The notes below the pieces were generated by a model that saw nothing but the letters and a program-made list of their open reading frames with translations, was not told where the DNA came from and ran no database searches. The position numbers and the translations under genes were made by a program. From the NCBI RefSeq assembly GCF_030269545.1, contig NZ_BSTN01000029.1, positions 1 to 64,000 on the forward strand: a DNA stretch of 64,000 nt, in the 5' to 3' direction. Below, piece after piece: positions 17,043 to 25,120 of this stretch (its first letter is position 1; each line of letters starts with the position of its first letter). The DNA comes from Actinomadura sp. NBRC 104425 (lineage in GTDB: Bacteria > Actinomycetota > Actinomycetes > Streptosporangiales > Streptosporangiaceae).

Positions 17043-18353
17043 GTGCCCCAGATCCTGAAGAAGCCCGTCCCCTCTGAACGCGTCGCGCACGACCTCGGGC
17101 AGGTCCGCGAACGCGTCGAGGCGATCATCGCCGACGTGCGGGAACGCGGCGACGCCGCCGTCCGCGAGTACTCCGAACGCTTCGACAACTGGTCGCCGGA
17201 GTCGTTCCGGCTCGCCCCCGAGGAGGTCGAGCGGATCATCGCGGGCGTTCCGGCCCAGGTGATCGAGGACATCACGTTCGTGCAGGAGCAGGTGCGCGGG
17301 TTCGCGCAGCTGCAGCGCGACTCGCTGACCGACTTCGAGGCCGAGACGCTGCCGGGCGTGCGGCTCGGCCAGCGGCACATCCCCGTCGCCGCGGCCGGGG
17401 CGTACGTGCCGGGCGGCCGCTACCCGCTGACGGCGTCGGCGCACATGACGATCGTCACCGCCAAGGTCGCCGGGGTGCCGCGGGTGAGCGCGTGCACGCC
17501 GCCGATCCGCGGCGAGATCCCGGCCGCGACGATCGCCGCGATGCACCTGGCCGGGGCGGACGAGATCTACCTGCTCGGCGGCGTGCAGGCGGTGGCGGCG
17601 CTGGCGGTCGGCACCGAGACGATCGGCCGCGTCAACATGATCGCCGGGCCGGGCAACGCCTACGTCGCCGAGGCCAAGCGGCAGCTGTTCGGCGAGGTCG
17701 GCATCGACCTGTTCGCCGGCCCCACCGAGATCCTGGTGATCGCCGACGAGACCGCCGACCCGTTCACCGTGGCGGTGGACCTGCTGTCGCAGGCCGAGCA
17801 CGGCCCCGACTCCCCCGCGATCCTGGTCACCACCTCCGCCGACCTCGGCCGCGAGGTCATCGAGCACATCGAGCGGCTGCTGCCGGGCATGCCGACCCGC
17901 GACTTCGCCGAGCCCGCCTGGCGCGACCACGGCGAGGTGGTCGTCGTGGACTCGGTGGAGGAGGCGTTCGCGGTCGCCGACGGCTACGCCGCCGAGCACG
18001 TCGAGGTGCTCACCGCCGAGCCCCGCCGGGCGCTGGAGTCGATGCGCGACTACGGCGCGCTGTTCCTCGGCGAGGGCACCTGCGTGTCGTACGGGGACAA
18101 GGTCATCGGCACCAACCACGTCCTGCCGACGCGCGGCGCGGCCCGGTACACCGGCGGGCTGTGGGTCGGCAAGTACCTCAAGACCGTCACCTACCAGGAG
18201 GTCACCGACCCGGCGGCGAGCGCCCGGCTCGGCGAGGTGTGCGGCCGCGCCTCGCGGGTCGAGCTGTTCGAGGGGCACGCCCGCTCCGGCGACGTGCGCG
18301 CCGCCCGGTTCGGCGACGCGTCCCTGCCCTGGCGCGACGAGGCGTACGCGTGA
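17043..18353 (+). CDS. HisD-like NAD-dependent dehydrogenase (histidinol dehydrogenase family), copy 2
   Basis: A 436-residue protein from the GTG at 17043, preceded by AAGGAG at a good distance; the GTG at 17019 is an alternative. Conserved HisD elements are AGAYVPGGRYPLTAS, GPGNAYVAEAKRQLFGEVG, the metal-ligand segment LSQAEHGPDSPAILVT, the catalytic AAEHVEV, and a C-terminal His in EGHARSGDVR. It shares long blocks with copy 1 at 7707-9023 but is clearly divergent, so the two probably act on different alcohols or as a relay. It is flanked by a hydrolase and an SDR in operon B, which points to catabolism rather than histidine synthesis. Confidence 0.87.
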   Translation: MPQILKKPVPSERVAHDLGQVRERVEAIIADVRERGDAAVREYSERFDNWSPESFRLAPEEVERIIAGVPAQVIEDITFVQEQVRGFAQLQRDSLTDFEAETLPGVRLGQRHIPVAAAGAYVPGGRYPLTASAHMTIVTAKVAGVPRVSACTPPIRGEIPAATIAAMHLAGADEIYLLGGVQAVAALAVGTETIGRVNMIAGPGNAYVAEAKRQLFGEVGIDLFAGPTEILVIADETADPFTVAVDLLSQAEHGPDSPAILVTTSADLGREVIEHIERLLPGMPTRDFAEPAWRDHGEVVVVDSVEEAFAVADGYAAEHVEVLTAEPRRALESMRDYGALFLGEGTCVSYGDKVIGTNHVLPTRGAARYTGGLWVGKYLKTVTYQEVTDPAASARLGEVCGRASRVELFEGHARSGDVRAARFGDASLPWRDEAYA

Positions 18354-19117
18354 CCGCGCACCGGGTCGCCGGGCGCACCGCGCTGGTGACCGGCGGCGGC
18401 AACGGCCTCGGTCTGGCGATGGTCCGGGCCCTGGCCGACGCCGGCGCCCGGGTGATCGCGGTGGGCCGGAACCGGGCCAAGACGGAGGCGGCCGTGGCCG
18501 GGCTGGCGACGCCGGGCCGGGCCGCCGCCTGCGACGTGTCCGACCCGCGCGACGTCGCGGCCCTGGCCGCCGAACTGGCCGACGAGGAGATCTCCATCCT
18601 GGTCAACAACGCCGGGGTGCCGGGGCCGGTCAAGCGGCTGACCGAGATCGAGCCCGAGGAGTGGGACGCGGTCTTCGACGTCAACGTCCGCGGCGTCTAC
18701 CTGATGTGCCGGGCGTTCCTGCCGCCGATGGTGGAGCGGGGCGCGGGCGACGTGGTGAACGTGGCGTCGGTCAGCGGCAAGCGCCCGCTCACCGCGCGCA
18801 CCCCGTACTGCGCGTCGAAGATGGCGGTGATCGGGTTGACGACCACGCTGGCCACCGAGGTCGGACCGGCGGGCGTGAACGTCAACTCGCTGTCGCCCGG
18901 CCCGGTCGCGGGCCCGCGGATGGAGCGCAACTTCCGGTTGGAGGCCGAACGCACCGGCACGTCCTACGAGGAGGCCGAGCGGGCGTTCGTGTCCCGCTCG
19001 GCGCTGGGCCGCATGGTCACCGAGGAGGAGGTCGCGGCGGCGCTGCTGGCGATGCTGTCGATGCAGGGCCTGTGCGCGGCCGACATCGACCTGTCCGCGG
19101 GGATGGTGGCGCGGTGA
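18350..19117 (+). CDS. Short-chain dehydrogenase/reductase
   Basis: A 255-residue classical SDR starting at the GTG at 18350 (GTGA overlap with the HisD-like gene). It has the cofactor motif TGGGNGLG at about residues 14-21, the NNAG motif (ILVNNAGVPG, about 88), the catalytic Ser in VASVSGKR (about 139) and the YCASK pair (about 153-157). Asp or Arg discrimination after beta-2 (VGRNRAKTE) hints at NADP(H), which is uncertain. It would oxidise or reduce a carbonyl/alcohol intermediate. The downstream aldolase start overlaps its stop. Confidence 0.9.
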   Translation: MTAHRVAGRTALVTGGGNGLGLAMVRALADAGARVIAVGRNRAKTEAAVAGLATPGRAAACDVSDPRDVAALAAELADEEISILVNNAGVPGPVKRLTEIEPEEWDAVFDVNVRGVYLMCRAFLPPMVERGAGDVVNVASVSGKRPLTARTPYCASKMAVIGLTTTLATEVGPAGVNVNSLSPGPVAGPRMERNFRLEAERTGTSYEEAERAFVSRSALGRMVTEEEVAAALLAMLSMQGLCAADIDLSAGMVAR

Positions 19118-19854
19118 AACGGCGGCTGCGCGCCGGGGAGACCCTGGTCGGCGGGCTGCTGCGGATGCCCGGCGAGTTCCTCGTCGAACTCGCCGGGGTC
19201 GCCGGGCTGGACTACGTGGTGATCGACTGCGAGCACGGCCCGGCGGACCTGGTCGCGCTGCAGCACCATCTGACCGCGGCGCAGGCGCACGGCCTGCCGG
19301 TGCTGGTCAGGGTGGGGCAGGACGACCCCGGTCTGGTCCTGCGCGTGCTGGACCTCGGCGCGGCGGGCATCATCGTCCCGCACGTGGACACCGCCGAGGA
19401 CGCCCGCCGCGCCGTCGCCGCCGCGCACTACCCGCCGCTCGGCGAACGGGGTTTCGCCACCTACAGCCGGGCGGGCCGGTTCGGAGCGGCGAGCATCCCC
19501 GACCACCTGCGGGACACCGCGGACCGCACGCTCGTCGTGGTCATGGCCGAGACACCCGAGGCCTGCGCCAACGCCCCGGCCATCCTCGCCGTCGACGGCG
19601 TCGACGCGATCATGGTCGGGCCCGCCGACCTGTCGGTCGCGATGGGCCTGACCGGCGGCGCCGCCGAACCGGCCGTCCAGGAGGCCACCGCGCGGGTCCG
19701 CGCCGCCGCCGAGGAGTCCGGCACCCCGATGATGACGATCGTCAACTCGCCGCCCCAGGCCGCCGCGGCCCCGCCGGGGCTGATCGTCTACAACCTGGCC
19801 CACGTCCTGCTGGCGACGTTCCGCACCCTCACCGAGACACGCCCCACCCCCTGA
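19114..19854 (+). CDS. HpcH/HpaI-type class II aldolase
   Basis: A 246-residue protein from the GTG at 19114 (GTGA overlap). Family motifs are present in order: VIDCEHGPADL with the catalytic His (about residue 36), LVRVG (substrate Arg, about 63), AAGIIVPHVDTAEDA, the metal-ligand Glu in VVMAETPEA (about 144) and metal-ligand Asp in IMVGPADLSVAMG (about 170). These enzymes cleave 4-hydroxy-2-oxoacids to pyruvate (or a relative) plus an aldehyde. As the last gene of operon B it would supply the C-C cleavage step that feeds central metabolism. Confidence 0.9.
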   Translation: MKRRLRAGETLVGGLLRMPGEFLVELAGVAGLDYVVIDCEHGPADLVALQHHLTAAQAHGLPVLVRVGQDDPGLVLRVLDLGAAGIIVPHVDTAEDARRAVAAAHYPPLGERGFATYSRAGRFGAASIPDHLRDTADRTLVVVMAETPEACANAPAILAVDGVDAIMVGPADLSVAMGLTGGAAEPAVQEATARVRAAAEESGTPMMTIVNSPPQAAAAPPGLIVYNLAHVLLATFRTLTETRPTP

Positions 19855-19857
19855 CCC

Positions 19858-19904
19858 CCGGCCCGCGCGCCGCCGCTCATCCCAACTGCCGACGCGCGGG
19901 CCGG
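19858..19904. terminator. Convergent terminator hairpin
   Basis: CCGGCCCGCGCG (19858-19869) and CGCGCGGGCCGG (19893-19904) form a perfect 12-bp GC stem with a 23-nt loop, in the 92-bp gap between the convergent aldolase and flavin reductase genes. Confidence 0.75.
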
Positions 19905-19946
19905 AACCACCATGCACGCGGAGGCGAGGGGGAGCCCGCGGTCGGG

Positions 19947-20450
19947 TCAGGTGAGTTCGTGGAGAAGACCTCCGTCGTAGAAGCGGCCCGCGCTGTAGAC
20001 CATGGGCGGACGGTCGGAGTGGCCCGCCTCGACCACCCTGCCGATGAAGGCGGTGTGCGTGCTGGCCTGGAGCCGTTCGGTGATCTCCGCTTCCAGGTGG
20101 GCGCTGACCCCGTCGAGGACCGGGGCGCCCGTCGCCCCCGGGTGCCATGCCACGCCCGCGAACTTGTCGGGGTCCTTGGTGGCGAACTTGCGTACCAGGG
20201 CCTGCTGGTCCCGGCTGAGGATGTTGACGGCGAAGTACTGCTCGGCGAACAGCGACGGGTAGGTCGAGGACGTCTTCTGCACGCAGACCAGGATCAGCGG
20301 CGGGTCCAGCGAGATGCTGGCGAAGGCGTTGACCGCCAGGCCGCGCGGGACGCCCTCATGGCAAGTGGTGACGATGGTGACCCCGGAGACGAACCTCCGG
20401 TGCACGTTGCGGATCAGCTCCTGGTCGACGGCGGTGAGCACCGCGTTCAC
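19947..20450 (-). CDS. Flavin reductase (two-component monooxygenase partner)
   Basis: A 167-residue protein from the GTG at 20448-20450, with GGAGGAGGT directly upstream and a GTGA overlap with the SnoaL gene. It shows the HpaC-like FMN-binding flavin reductase pattern: RRFVSGVTIVTT, GLAVNAFASISLDPPLILVCV, SLFAEQYFAVNILS, KFATKDPDKFAGV and the closing RVVEAGHSDRPPMVYSAGRFY. These small dimeric enzymes supply reduced flavin to a partner oxygenase. The obvious partner is the luciferase-like monooxygenase of divergent operon D at 23388. It is transcribed last in operon C with a BCCT transporter, linking uptake to oxygenation. Confidence 0.92.
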   Translation of the reverse strand: MNAVLTAVDQELIRNVHRRFVSGVTIVTTCHEGVPRGLAVNAFASISLDPPLILVCVQKTSSTYPSLFAEQYFAVNILSRDQQALVRKFATKDPDKFAGVAWHPGATGAPVLDGVSAHLEAEITERLQASTHTAFIGRVVEAGHSDRPPMVYSAGRFYDGGLLHELT

Positions 20451-20908
20451 ACCTCCTCCAGGGTCCGTGCGCCGGCCGGGGTTCCCGCGCCGACGGTGAT
20501 GATGCCGAGCGCCTCCAGCAGTTCCCGGGGATCCCAGGTGACGTGCTCGGTGACGATGAGACCGCCTGCCACATGCGCGAAGGTCGCGCCGGACACCGCC
20601 ACCGTCCGGCCGGTGGGCGGCACGCCGAGCATCGACCCGGTGTGCGTGCCACCGCTGTGCCACCGGATGGCCAGCCGTCCGGGCTCCCCCACGATGTCGT
20701 CGATGACCGTGGTCAGGTCGGGGAAGGCACGGCGGCAGGCGGTGATGGACGCCTTGAGCTCCTCCCGCGTCTGCCCGTCCGGCGAGGTGCGGCCGTAGCG
20801 GCGGTAGTCGGGCGCGAGCAGATCGTCCAGCGCCGACACCTCCCCCAGGTCCCAGGCCGCGTGCCAGATGTCGCGGACCTTGCGCTTCAGTTCGTCTCCG
20901 GTGGTCAC
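20447..20908 (-). CDS. Single SnoaL-like domain protein (ester cyclase family)
   Basis: A 153-residue protein from the GTG at 20906-20908 (GTGA overlap with the BCCT stop). It has the SnoaL/ester-cyclase pattern: IWHAAWDLGEVSALDDLLAPDY, FPDLTTVIDDIV, IRWHSGGTHTG, GVPPTGRTVAVSG and ITEH-type strands near the C-terminus. It is one domain long, unlike the two double-domain relatives in operon A. Its place between a transporter and a flavin reductase suggests it processes or binds the same substrate or an oxygenation product; cyclisation or isomerisation is possible. Confidence 0.85.
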   Translation of the reverse strand: MTTGDELKRKVRDIWHAAWDLGEVSALDDLLAPDYRRYGRTSPDGQTREELKASITACRRAFPDLTTVIDDIVGEPGRLAIRWHSGGTHTGSMLGVPPTGRTVAVSGATFAHVAGGLIVTEHVTWDPRELLEALGIITVGAGTPAGARTLEEV

Positions 20909-22500
20909 GACCGCGCTCCCTTCTTCACCGTCTCGGCCATCAGAACCGGTTCCGTCCGCGCCGCCGGCACGGCGGGCACCTGCGGTGCGACGGCGGCCGG
21001 ATCGTCCTTGAGATCCTTCCACAGCGACACCAGCAGCCCGCCGATGATGAGGATGAACGGCGCCGAGGAGACGATGACCGTCTGCTGCAGCGCCTCCAGC
21101 CCGCCCGCCAGCAGCAGGATGACCGCGAGCGCTCCGGTCACCGCGCCCCAGACGACCAGCACCGGGCGGCGGGGGCGCAGGCTGCCGCGCGAGGTCAGCA
21201 TGCCGAGCACAAAGGTGTTGGCGTCCGCCCCGGAGATGAAGAACAGCACCGCGAGCAGGATGACGACCGTCGAGGTGAGGGCGGGCAGCGGGAACGCGTC
21301 GAGCAGGGTGAAGAACGCGCTGTTGATGTCGGCGGCGGTGGCCTTGGCGACATGGCCGCCGTGCCGCATGTCCAGTTCGATCGCCGAACCGCCGAACACC
21401 GCGAACCAGGCGAAGAACGCCAGGCTGGGCACGCCGAGCACGCCCAGCACGAACTGCCGGATCGTCCGGCCCCGGGAGATGCGGGCCAGGAAGACGCCGA
21501 CGAAGGCGCCCCAGGCGATCCACCACGCCATCATGAAGTAGGTCCAGCCCTGCATCCAGGCGAGGTCGCCGAACGTCGGCCCGCGCAGGCTCATCGCCAA
21601 GAAGTCGTTGACGTAGCGGCCGACGGACTCCAGGAACAGGTTGATGACGAAGGCCGTGGCCCCGGTGAACAGCACGAAGAAGAACAGCGCCACGGCCAGC
21701 ACGAGGTTGGACTCGCTGAGGAACCGGATGCCGCGGTCCAGGCCCGACACCGCCGACGCGGTGAACAGCACCGTGGTGACGGCGATGATGACGACCTGGG
21801 TCGCCGTCCCGGACGGGGTGCCCAGCAGTCGGCCCAGCCCGTTGTCGATCTGCAGGGCGCCGAGGCCGAGCGAGGTGGTGGTGCCGAACAGCGTCGCGAA
21901 GACGGCGAAGATGTCGATGGACTTGCCGATGGGGCCGTTGACCCGGTCGCCCAGCAGCGGTGTGAACAGCGAGCTGACCAGCCCGCCGCGCCGCTTGCGG
22001 TACGTCGAGTAGGCGATGGCCAGCCCGAACACCGCGAAGACGGCCCAGGCGTGCACGCCCCAGTCGTAGTAGGAGTACTGCAGCGCCACCACGGCCGCTT
22101 CGGGGGTGCCCGGCGCGGCGAGATGGTGCGGCGGGGTCCCGAAGTGGGAGATCGGCTCGGCGACGCCGTACGACACCAGCCCGATGCCCATGACCGCGGA
22201 CAGGATCATGGCGAGCCAGGAGTGGGTGCGGAACTCGGGGCGCTCGTCGTCGGCGCCCAGGCGGATGCGGCCGTACCTGCTGAAGGCCAACAACAGCAGC
22301 GCCACCAGCAGCACCAGCGGCACGGTCAGGTAGAGCCAGCCGAAGTTGCGGGTGATGGCGTTCAGCGCCGTGCTCATGGCGTCCATCTGCGTGTCGGGGG
22401 CGGCCACACCCCATCCGACGAAGACGGCGGAGACCGCCAGCGAGATCCAGAACACCGCGCCCGGTCTGCCGTGCGGCGCGGTGTCCGTCCGTGGCTGCAT
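20905..22500 (-). CDS. BCCT-family betaine/carnitine/choline transporter
   Basis: A 531-residue inner-membrane secondary carrier with about twelve hydrophobic segments. The family signature is visible: MGIGLVSYGVAEPISHFGTP around residues 100-119, followed by the WAVFAVFGLA and MAWWIAWGAFVGVFLARISRGRT regions of the conserved aromatic substrate box. BCCT carriers move quaternary-ammonium or zwitterionic molecules, or their sulfonium analogues, with Na+ or H+ or by exchange. It is the first gene of operon C, divergent from the GntR gene. The pairing with catabolic enzymes argues for nutrient uptake rather than osmoprotection. Confidence 0.93.
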   Translation of the reverse strand: MQPRTDTAPHGRPGAVFWISLAVSAVFVGWGVAAPDTQMDAMSTALNAITRNFGWLYLTVPLVLLVALLLLAFSRYGRIRLGADDERPEFRTHSWLAMILSAVMGIGLVSYGVAEPISHFGTPPHHLAAPGTPEAAVVALQYSYYDWGVHAWAVFAVFGLAIAYSTYRKRRGGLVSSLFTPLLGDRVNGPIGKSIDIFAVFATLFGTTTSLGLGALQIDNGLGRLLGTPSGTATQVVIIAVTTVLFTASAVSGLDRGIRFLSESNLVLAVALFFFVLFTGATAFVINLFLESVGRYVNDFLAMSLRGPTFGDLAWMQGWTYFMMAWWIAWGAFVGVFLARISRGRTIRQFVLGVLGVPSLAFFAWFAVFGGSAIELDMRHGGHVAKATAADINSAFFTLLDAFPLPALTSTVVILLAVLFFISGADANTFVLGMLTSRGSLRPRRPVLVVWGAVTGALAVILLLAGGLEALQQTVIVSSAPFILIIGGLLVSLWKDLKDDPAAVAPQVPAVPAARTEPVLMAETVKKGARS

Positions 22501-22520
22501 AGAGGCTCCCTTCCTCGCAG

Positions 22521-22533
22521 CTTGTATGGCAGA
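22521..22533 (-). promoter_or_regulatory. Candidate GntR operator, BCCT side
   Basis: The minus-strand reading is TCTGCCATACAAG. It matches TCTGCCATGCAAG at 22663-22675 in 12 of 13 positions but in opposite orientation, so the two form an inverted pair across the BCCT/GntR intergenic region. Confidence 0.5.
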
Positions 22534-22662
22534 CGACCGTAGGCCGGGGGTGTGACGTAGGTCAATACTCTCGGACCATTTACTTGCTGTTCAGGCTCAC
22601 CAGCACTCTTAGGGGGAAATCGGCTCGTCCATTGACGTCCGACGGGATCGATGGTTAGCGTC

Positions 22663-22675
22663 TCTGCCATGCAAG
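22663..22675 (+). promoter_or_regulatory. Candidate GntR operator over its own start codon
   Basis: TCTGCCATGCAAG is the partner of the site at 22521-22533 and includes the probable ATG at 22669. Autoregulation is suggested. Confidence 0.45.
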
Positions 22676-23388
22676 CACCATCCGCGAGTTCAGACTCCGG
22701 CGGAGGCGCCGGCGGCGTCCGGGCCCGGGTCCTGGCGGAGCTGCGGGACGCCATCATCCGCGGCGACCATCCGCCGGGCGCCCCGCTGTCGGAGGTGACG
22801 CTGGCCGAGACGTACGGGACCAGCCGCACCCCGATCCGCGAGGCGCTCAAGCAGCTCCAGGTCGAGGGGCTGGTGGAGATCCGGTCCCGGGTCGGCACCT
22901 TCGTGCGCCGGCCGTCCCGGCGGGAGGTCGTCGAGCTGTTCCAGCTCAAGGAGATGCTGGAGGGCCTGGCGGCCCGGCTGCTGGCGCGCCGCGGGCAGGT
23001 GCCGGAGCTGGACAAGCTGCGGCGGAACGTGGCCGAGTCCGAGCTCGCCGTGGCGCGCGGCGACGCCGACGAGTACGCGCGGCTGGTGCACGACTTCCAC
23101 GGCGTCATCGTCCACGGCGCCGACAACACCCGTCTGCAGAACCACTACCGGTTGCTGATGAACCAGCTGGCCTACCACCGGCTCGTCGTCAGCACCCTGC
23201 GCCACCCGGGACGGCTCGGCGCGTCGCTGCACGAGCACCGGATCATCCTGGAGCGCATCTGCGAGAAGGACGGGTTCGGCGCCGAGATGGCGATGCGCGA
23301 CCACGTCCGGGCCAGCGAACGGGAGGTCATGGCGGACCCCGTGCTCGGTGCGTCCGGCACCCCGGCAGAGAACGGAAAGGAGCCTTGA
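22669..23388 (+). CDS. GntR-family regulator, FCD subgroup
   Basis: A 239-residue protein from ATG 22669 (an ATG at 22651 adds six residues). The N-terminal winged HTH is clear (LRDAIIRGDHPPGAPLSEV, TSRTPIREALKQLQVEGLV, IRSRVGTFVRRPSR). The C-terminal FCD domain has the likely metal ligands HDFHGVIVHG (about residue 138), HEHRIILE (about 190) and the His in MRDHVRASERE (about 212). FCD regulators bind carboxylate metabolites. It heads operon D and diverges from the BCCT gene, and inverted sites flank the shared region. It probably controls both operons in response to the substrate or a product acid. Confidence 0.92.
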   Translation: MQAPSASSDSGGGAGGVRARVLAELRDAIIRGDHPPGAPLSEVTLAETYGTSRTPIREALKQLQVEGLVEIRSRVGTFVRRPSRREVVELFQLKEMLEGLAARLLARRGQVPELDKLRRNVAESELAVARGDADEYARLVHDFHGVIVHGADNTRLQNHYRLLMNQLAYHRLVVSTLRHPGRLGASLHEHRIILERICEKDGFGAEMAMRDHVRASEREVMADPVLGASGTPAENGKEP

Positions 23389-24524
23389 TGCGATTCTCGA
23401 TCTTCCATGCCCTCGGCGCCCCCGGCAGGCTGGACGCCTACGACCAGGCGATGCGGGAGGCCAGGGAGTTCGCCCGGGCCGCCGACCAGGCCGGATTCTG
23501 GTCGATCTGGTACACCGAGCACCACTTCGGCCACGAGGGCTTCGAGATCACCCCGAACCCGGTGCTGATGGGCGTCGACATCGCCGCCCGCACCGAACGC
23601 ATCCGCATCGGCCAGGCCGCCAACATCATCACGTTCTGGCATCCGCTGCGGCTCGCCGAGGACCTGGCCATGCTCGACCAGCTGTCCGGCGGCCGGGTCG
23701 AGGTCGGCGTCGGCCGCGGCCTGTACGGCCGGGAGGCGCTCAACCTCAACGACGCCGCCGACCCCCGCGACCAGGAGCGCAACCGCGCCCTGTTCGAGGA
23801 GACCCTGGATGTCATGGTCAAGGCGTGGTCGGGTGACTTCTTCCACCACAAGGGCCGGTTCTACGAGTTCCCCGCGCCGGGGGTGCGGTGGAACCACCCG
23901 ATGTCACCGGCGACCGACGCCTTCACCGCTGACGGTGTCATCACCAAGATGGCGGTGGTGCCGCGCACACTGCAGCGGCCGCACCCGCCGCTGTGGCAGG
24001 TCATCGACACCCCGCGGTCCATCAAGTGGGCGGCGAGCCGGCAGATCCAGGGGCTGTTCTGGCTGCCGCCGGTGTCGGCCCTCAAGGAGCGCTTCGAGCT
24101 GTACCGGGCCACCGCCAGCGCCGCGTCCGGCCGCGAGTACGCCCTCGGCGAGGGCATCGGCCTGGTCCGCGACGTCTACGTCGCCGACACCATGGAGCAG
24201 GCGCGCGCCGAGTTCGAGGAGGCGCTGCTCACCTCCTATCGGTGGATCACGCACTGGCGCGGCCTGGGCAACCTGATGGAGGCCGGCGAGGAGCTGACCG
24301 ACGAGCACCGGCTGTCCTTCGACTTCCTGCACCCCCGCAACCTGCTCGTCGGCACCCCCGAATACGTCGCGGAGAAGATCCACGAGCTGCGCAGCGAGCT
24401 GAACCTGGAGCACCTGCTGCTGTGGACGACCCATCCCGGGCTCAAGCACGAGCACGCCATGCGCAGCCTCGAGCTGTTCGCCGAGAAGGTCATGCCGCAG
24501 TTCACCTCGGGTTCGCCGGCATGA
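23388..24524 (+). CDS. Luciferase-like (LLM) FMN-dependent monooxygenase
   Basis: A 378-residue protein. The ATG at 23388 overlaps the GntR stop (TGATG), and AAGGAG precedes it. It has the bacterial-luciferase fold markers: AADQAGFWSIWYTEHHFGHEG with the conserved EHHF, ERIRIGQAANIITFWHPLRLAEDLAMLDQLSGGRVEVGVGRG, and GTPEYVAEKIHELRSEL near the C-terminus (each quoted in part). Such enzymes use FMNH2 from a partner reductase plus O2 to oxygenate a carbon or heteroatom, often cleaving C-N, C-S or N-heterocyclic rings. The reductase is encoded in operon C. It is the probable committed step of the pathway. Confidence 0.92.
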   Translation: MRFSIFHALGAPGRLDAYDQAMREAREFARAADQAGFWSIWYTEHHFGHEGFEITPNPVLMGVDIAARTERIRIGQAANIITFWHPLRLAEDLAMLDQLSGGRVEVGVGRGLYGREALNLNDAADPRDQERNRALFEETLDVMVKAWSGDFFHHKGRFYEFPAPGVRWNHPMSPATDAFTADGVITKMAVVPRTLQRPHPPLWQVIDTPRSIKWAASRQIQGLFWLPPVSALKERFELYRATASAASGREYALGEGIGLVRDVYVADTMEQARAEFEEALLTSYRWITHWRGLGNLMEAGEELTDEHRLSFDFLHPRNLLVGTPEYVAEKIHELRSELNLEHLLLWTTHPGLKHEHAMRSLELFAEKVMPQFTSGSPA

Positions 24525-25120
24525 CGGCGCCACCGGTCCGCAAGTTCGTCACGACCACCGACGAGATCCTCATCGAGGTGGGCCGCCCGGTGCGCGTCCC
24601 GGTGCGCCGGGTCGCCGCCGCCGCGGTCGTCGCCAACCCGTGGGCCGGACGCGGTGTGCTGCCCGACCTCTCCGCCGAGGCCGCCGCGCTGGCACCGGTG
24701 CTGGCGACCGAGCTGACCCGCCGGCTGACCGACGCGCTCGGCGGCCCGGAGCGGGTCGAGGCGTTCGGCAAGGGCGCCATCGTGGGCCTGGACGGCGAGA
24801 TCGAGCACGGCGCCGCCCTCATCCACACGCCCTACTTCGGCAACATCTTCCGCGAGCTGGTCGACGGCACCTCGATCATCGCGTTCGCCGACGACCGCGC
24901 CCCGGCCGGGTCCGCGCTGACGGTCCCGGTGTGGCACAAGACCGAAAGCGCCACCCGCTCGCACTACCAGACCGTTCAAATGCGCGTCCCCGACGCGCCC
25001 CGGCCCGGCGAGATCGTGGTCGTCGCCGCGGCGGCCGCCGGACCGCGCCCCAACGCGCGCATCGGCGACCGCCGCACCGATCCCCGGGTCACCCTCAAGG
25101 ATGTGGAGTACGCACGTTGA
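24521..25120 (+). CDS. AA_synth (DUF1185) family protein, copy 1
   Basis: A 199-residue protein from the ATG at 24521 (ATGA overlap). It matches the family named amino acid synthesis (PF06684/DUF1185): KFVTTTDEILIEVG at the start, VVANPWAGRG, then the family core FGKGAIVGLDGEIEHGAAL and IHTPYFGNIFRE (about residues 85-110), and PDAPRPGEIVVVAAAAAGPR near the end. Despite the family name, no solid biochemical role is known to me. The conserved GEIEHGAALIH segment looks like an active or binding site. It occurs in tandem with a paralogue, suggesting a hetero-oligomer acting on a ring-opened intermediate (inference). Confidence 0.88.
   Translation: MTAPPVRKFVTTTDEILIEVGRPVRVPVRRVAAAAVVANPWAGRGVLPDLSAEAAALAPVLATELTRRLTDALGGPERVEAFGKGAIVGLDGEIEHGAALIHTPYFGNIFRELVDGTSIIAFADDRAPAGSALTVPVWHKTESATRSHYQTVQMRVPDAPRPGEIVVVAAAAAGPRPNARIGDRRTDPRVTLKDVEYAR

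Noticed and set aside
7707..18353. Histidine biosynthesis locus
   Set aside because: Two HisD-family genes are present, but no hisC, hisB, hisH, hisA or hisF lies nearby. The neighbours are transporters and catabolic enzymes.
20905..22500. Osmoprotectant uptake as the role of the BCCT carrier
   Set aside because: It is co-transcribed with a SnoaL protein and a flavin reductase and is divergent from an FCD-type GntR regulator, which favours catabolic uptake. Osmotic use is not excluded.
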